Positions 4,872 through 6,554 of a DNA stretch of 6,554 nucleotides are shown here, one piece after another. The DNA is from Oscillospiraceae bacterium UBA1230 (lineage in GTDB: Bacteria; Bacillota; Clostridia; Oscillospirales; Oscillospiraceae). The notes under the pieces are model-generated. The model was given only the letters and a program-made list of their open reading frames with translations. It searched no databases and was not told where the DNA came from. Numbering within the stretch: position 1 is the stretch's first letter; each line of letters begins with the position of its first letter. The DNA lies in assembly GCA_002309395.1 (NCBI GenBank), contig DBWU01000029.1, positions 2,044 through 8,597 on the forward strand, in the 5' to 3' direction. The position numbers were made by a program, and so were the translations under genes.

Positions 4872-6044
4872 TCAAGGCCGCACCTTGACCAGTTCGCGCC
4901 CTGCCAGCGCACGGGTGCACAATCCGTCAACGTCCAGCACCTGCTCCAGCTCCCGGATCTCCTCCACCTGTGGATGGGTCTTGGGATGCCGGGGCGTAAA
5001 GACGGTACAGCAGTCTTCATAGGGCAAAATAGAGGTGTCAAACGTGCCGATCTTTCGGGCAAGGCGGACGATCTCCTCCTTGTCCATGCCGATCAGCGGA
5101 CGCAAAACCGGCAGGGTCGTCACGTCCTCACTGACGCGGAGCGCGTCCATCGTCTGGCTGGCGACCTGCCCCAGGCACTCGCCGGTGATGAGGGCGCGGC
5201 AGTGCATTTCCCGTGCCAGCAGATCGGCGAGGCGCATCATAAACCGCCGCATAATGAGGGTAAAGCAGTCCTCCGGACAGTGGCGGCGGATCTCCTCCTG
5301 TATCTCGGTAAAGGGGATGATATGCACGCTCAGCCGCCCCGTCCACGGCGTCAATTCCCTGGCGAGCTGCAGAACCTTCTCCTTTGCCGCCTGAGAGGTG
5401 TACGGCGGCGAGGCAAAGTGGATCATCTCCAACTGCACGCCCCGCTTTGCCATCATCCACGACGAGACCGGCGAGTCGATCCCGCCGGAGAGGAGGCTCA
5501 CCGCCACGCCGCCCATGCCCACCGGCAAGCCGCCGGCGGCGCTCTCGGCGCTGGTGTGGACGTACGCCGCGTCTTCCCGGATCTCCAGATGTACCGTCAG
5601 CTCCGGATGGTGTACGTCCACCGCCACGTGGGGAAAGGCATCGTGCAGATGACCGCCCACCCACTGGCTCAACTGGATGGAACTCATGGGGAACGACTTG
5701 TCCGCCCGGCGCGTTTCCACCTTGAAGGACTTCGCCTGCGCCATCGCCTCGCCCAGATACGCGCAGGCGGTCTCCAAAATGGCCTCCTTCGTTTTCTCGC
5801 ACGGCATGGCGCGCGCCACGGCGATCACGCCGAACACCTGCCGGCACGCTCCGTACGCGCCGGACACGTCACAGCCGTCCTCTGCGGGCTCCACGTAGAT
5901 GGTGCTTTGCCGGGAGTAGATGCGAAAGCGCCCGAACCGCGCCGTGCGGCGGCGGATATTGCTCATCAGCCGCGTCTCAAAGCTGTGGCGGTTGAGCCCC
6001 TTGAGCACCACCTCGCCCAGCTTGCATAAAATGATCTCGCCCAT
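4872..6044 (-). CDS. thiI: tRNA 4-thiouridine synthase ThiI (short form)
   Basis: Uses ATP to adenylate U8 of tRNA and transfers sulfur to make 4-thiouridine; in many bacteria it also supplies sulfur for the thiamine thiazole. It is 390 residues long. The N-terminal ferredoxin-like part begins MGEIILCKLGEVVLKGLNR (1-19). A THUMP RNA-binding domain spans about 60-165. The PP-loop ATPase follows with SGGIDSPVSSW (186-196), and a conserved block PYEDCCTVFTPRHPKTHP sits at 341-358. The C-terminal rhodanese domain of the E. coli enzyme is absent, as in the Bacillus-type short form, so sulfur delivery must use another route. The cysteine desulfurase gene often found beside such thiI genes is not in this window. 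The ATG at 6044 has AAGGAG nine bases upstream; that site overlaps the comM stop codon (TAAGGAG), a sign of coupled translation. Confidence 0.97.
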   Translation of the reverse strand: MGEIILCKLGEVVLKGLNRHSFETRLMSNIRRRTARFGRFRIYSRQSTIYVEPAEDGCDVSGAYGACRQVFGVIAVARAMPCEKTKEAILETACAYLGEAMAQAKSFKVETRRADKSFPMSSIQLSQWVGGHLHDAFPHVAVDVHHPELTVHLEIREDAAYVHTSAESAAGGLPVGMGGVAVSLLSGGIDSPVSSWMMAKRGVQLEMIHFASPPYTSQAAKEKVLQLARELTPWTGRLSVHIIPFTEIQEEIRRHCPEDCFTLIMRRFMMRLADLLAREMHCRALITGECLGQVASQTMDALRVSEDVTTLPVLRPLIGMDKEEIVRLARKIGTFDTSILPYEDCCTVFTPRHPKTHPQVEEIRELEQVLDVDGLCTRALAGRELVKVRP

Positions 6045-6057
6045 GGGAGAACGCTCC

Positions 6058-6554
6058 TTACTTCAAAATATTGTTGCTTCGGTATTGGATCGCCTCCGCC
6101 AGATGGGAGGGGGCGATCTGCTCACTGCCGTCCAGATCCGCGATGGTGCGCGCCATGCGGAGGATCCGGTCGTGGCTCCTGCCGGTCAGACCCAGACGGT
6201 CAAAGGCGTTTTTCATCAGCGCTTCACCGGCGCTGTCCAGCGCGCAGTACTGCCCGATCATGGACGGCGGCATATAGGCGTTACAGGTGACGCCGGTGCC
6301 GGCGAACCGTTCCGTCTGTTTTGAGCGCGCCGCGTCCACCCGGCGGCGCACCGCGGCGGAATCCTCCTGGGGCGTGCGGCGGCGCATGGCGTCGTATTCC
6401 ACGCTGGGCACCTCCACGTGCATGTCGATGCGGTCCAGCAGGGGGCCGGAGATCCGGCGCATATAGTTTTCCACCTGCTGCTCGGAGCAGGTGCACCGGC
6501 CGGAGGAATGGCCGTACCACCCGCAGCGGCAGGGGTTCATGGCGCAAACCAGCA
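6058..6554 (-). CDS. comM: YifB/ComM family Mg-chelatase-like AAA ATPase (partial, C-terminal part)
   Basis: The last 165 codons of a gene whose 5' part lies beyond the right edge. YifB/ComM proteins are hexameric AAA+ helicases related to magnesium chelatase; in naturally competent bacteria ComM aids branch migration during integration of transforming DNA. Visible parts are LVCAMNPCRCGWYGH (just inside the edge), a Cys cluster (CRC and CTC, twelve residues apart from first to first) likely to bind zinc, and ISGPLLDRIDMHVEVP, a hallmark of the AAA module. The C-terminal helical domain includes GRSHDRILRMARTIADLDGS. The ATG at 6540 is internal and is not the start, because the frame stays open and conserved up to the edge. 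It is the first visible gene of the operon, 13 bases before thiI. The family is secure; a role in competence in this organism is not shown. Confidence 0.95.
   Translation of the reverse strand, partial: LVCAMNPCRCGWYGHSSGRCTCSEQQVENYMRRISGPLLDRIDMHVEVPSVEYDAMRRRTPQEDSAAVRRRVDAARSKQTERFAGTGVTCNAYMPPSMIGQYCALDSAGEALMKNAFDRLGLTGRSHDRILRMARTIADLDGSEQIAPSHLAEAIQYRSNNILK

Noticed and set aside
4853..5062. Upstream extension of the pncC-like gene to an ATG at 5062
   Set aside because: The added residues overlap the thiI coding region in another frame and do not resemble the CinA N-terminal domain; they are shadow translation.
4746..6029. Long plus-strand open frame of 427 codons opposite thiI
   Set aside because: The composition is dominated by Arg, His, Ala and Gly without domains, and the minus strand encodes an intact ThiI.
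6058..6540. ATG at 6540 as the true start of the comM gene
   Set aside because: The conserved NPC motif and the residues before it continue in frame to the edge, so the gene is cut by the window.

Overview
The window is a G+C-rich bacterial chromosomal segment with densely packed genes, strong AGGAGG-type ribosome binding sites, a THF riboswitch in front of an ECF folate transporter, a short ThiI without a rhodanese domain, and an ECF sigma factor of the type common in Clostridia. Together these suggest a gut-type Firmicute, probably in the Clostridia/Oscillospirales. No species can be named from the sequence alone.

Layout from left to right. (1) 34-958, minus strand: a folT-type folate transporter gene. 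In front of it lie a sigma-A promoter, a tetrahydrofolate riboswitch aptamer and a hairpin that can bury the ribosome binding site. (2) 962-3008, minus strand: a two-gene unit encoding an ECF-type sigma factor and, overlapping its 3' end, a serpin with a short cytoplasmic tail and a membrane anchor. The tail sits where an anti-sigma domain is normally found. (3) 3009-3158: a divergent intergenic region with a good promoter for truA and several dyads. (4) 3159-3899, plus strand: truA, tRNA pseudouridine synthase. (5) 3904-6554, minus strand: a tight operon of comM/yifB (5' part outside the window), thiI, a stand-alone CinA-C/PncC amidase gene and a small three-helix membrane protein gene. It converges on truA with only four bases between the stop codons.

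How the parts work together. The folT block should lower folate uptake when tetrahydrofolate is plentiful. truA and thiI both modify tRNA, but on opposite strands, so they are neighbours and not one operon. The sigma/serpin pair is the most unusual part. It has the architecture of a sigma/anti-sigma pair, but the extracytoplasmic domain is a protease-trapping serpin. It may therefore link protease exposure at the cell surface to transcription. That is inference; the fold and the gene order can be read from the sequence.

Bases 1-33 lie downstream of folT and hold no start or end of a gene that I can support. There are no tRNA or rRNA genes, CRISPR arrays, insertion sequences or other mobile elements in the window.
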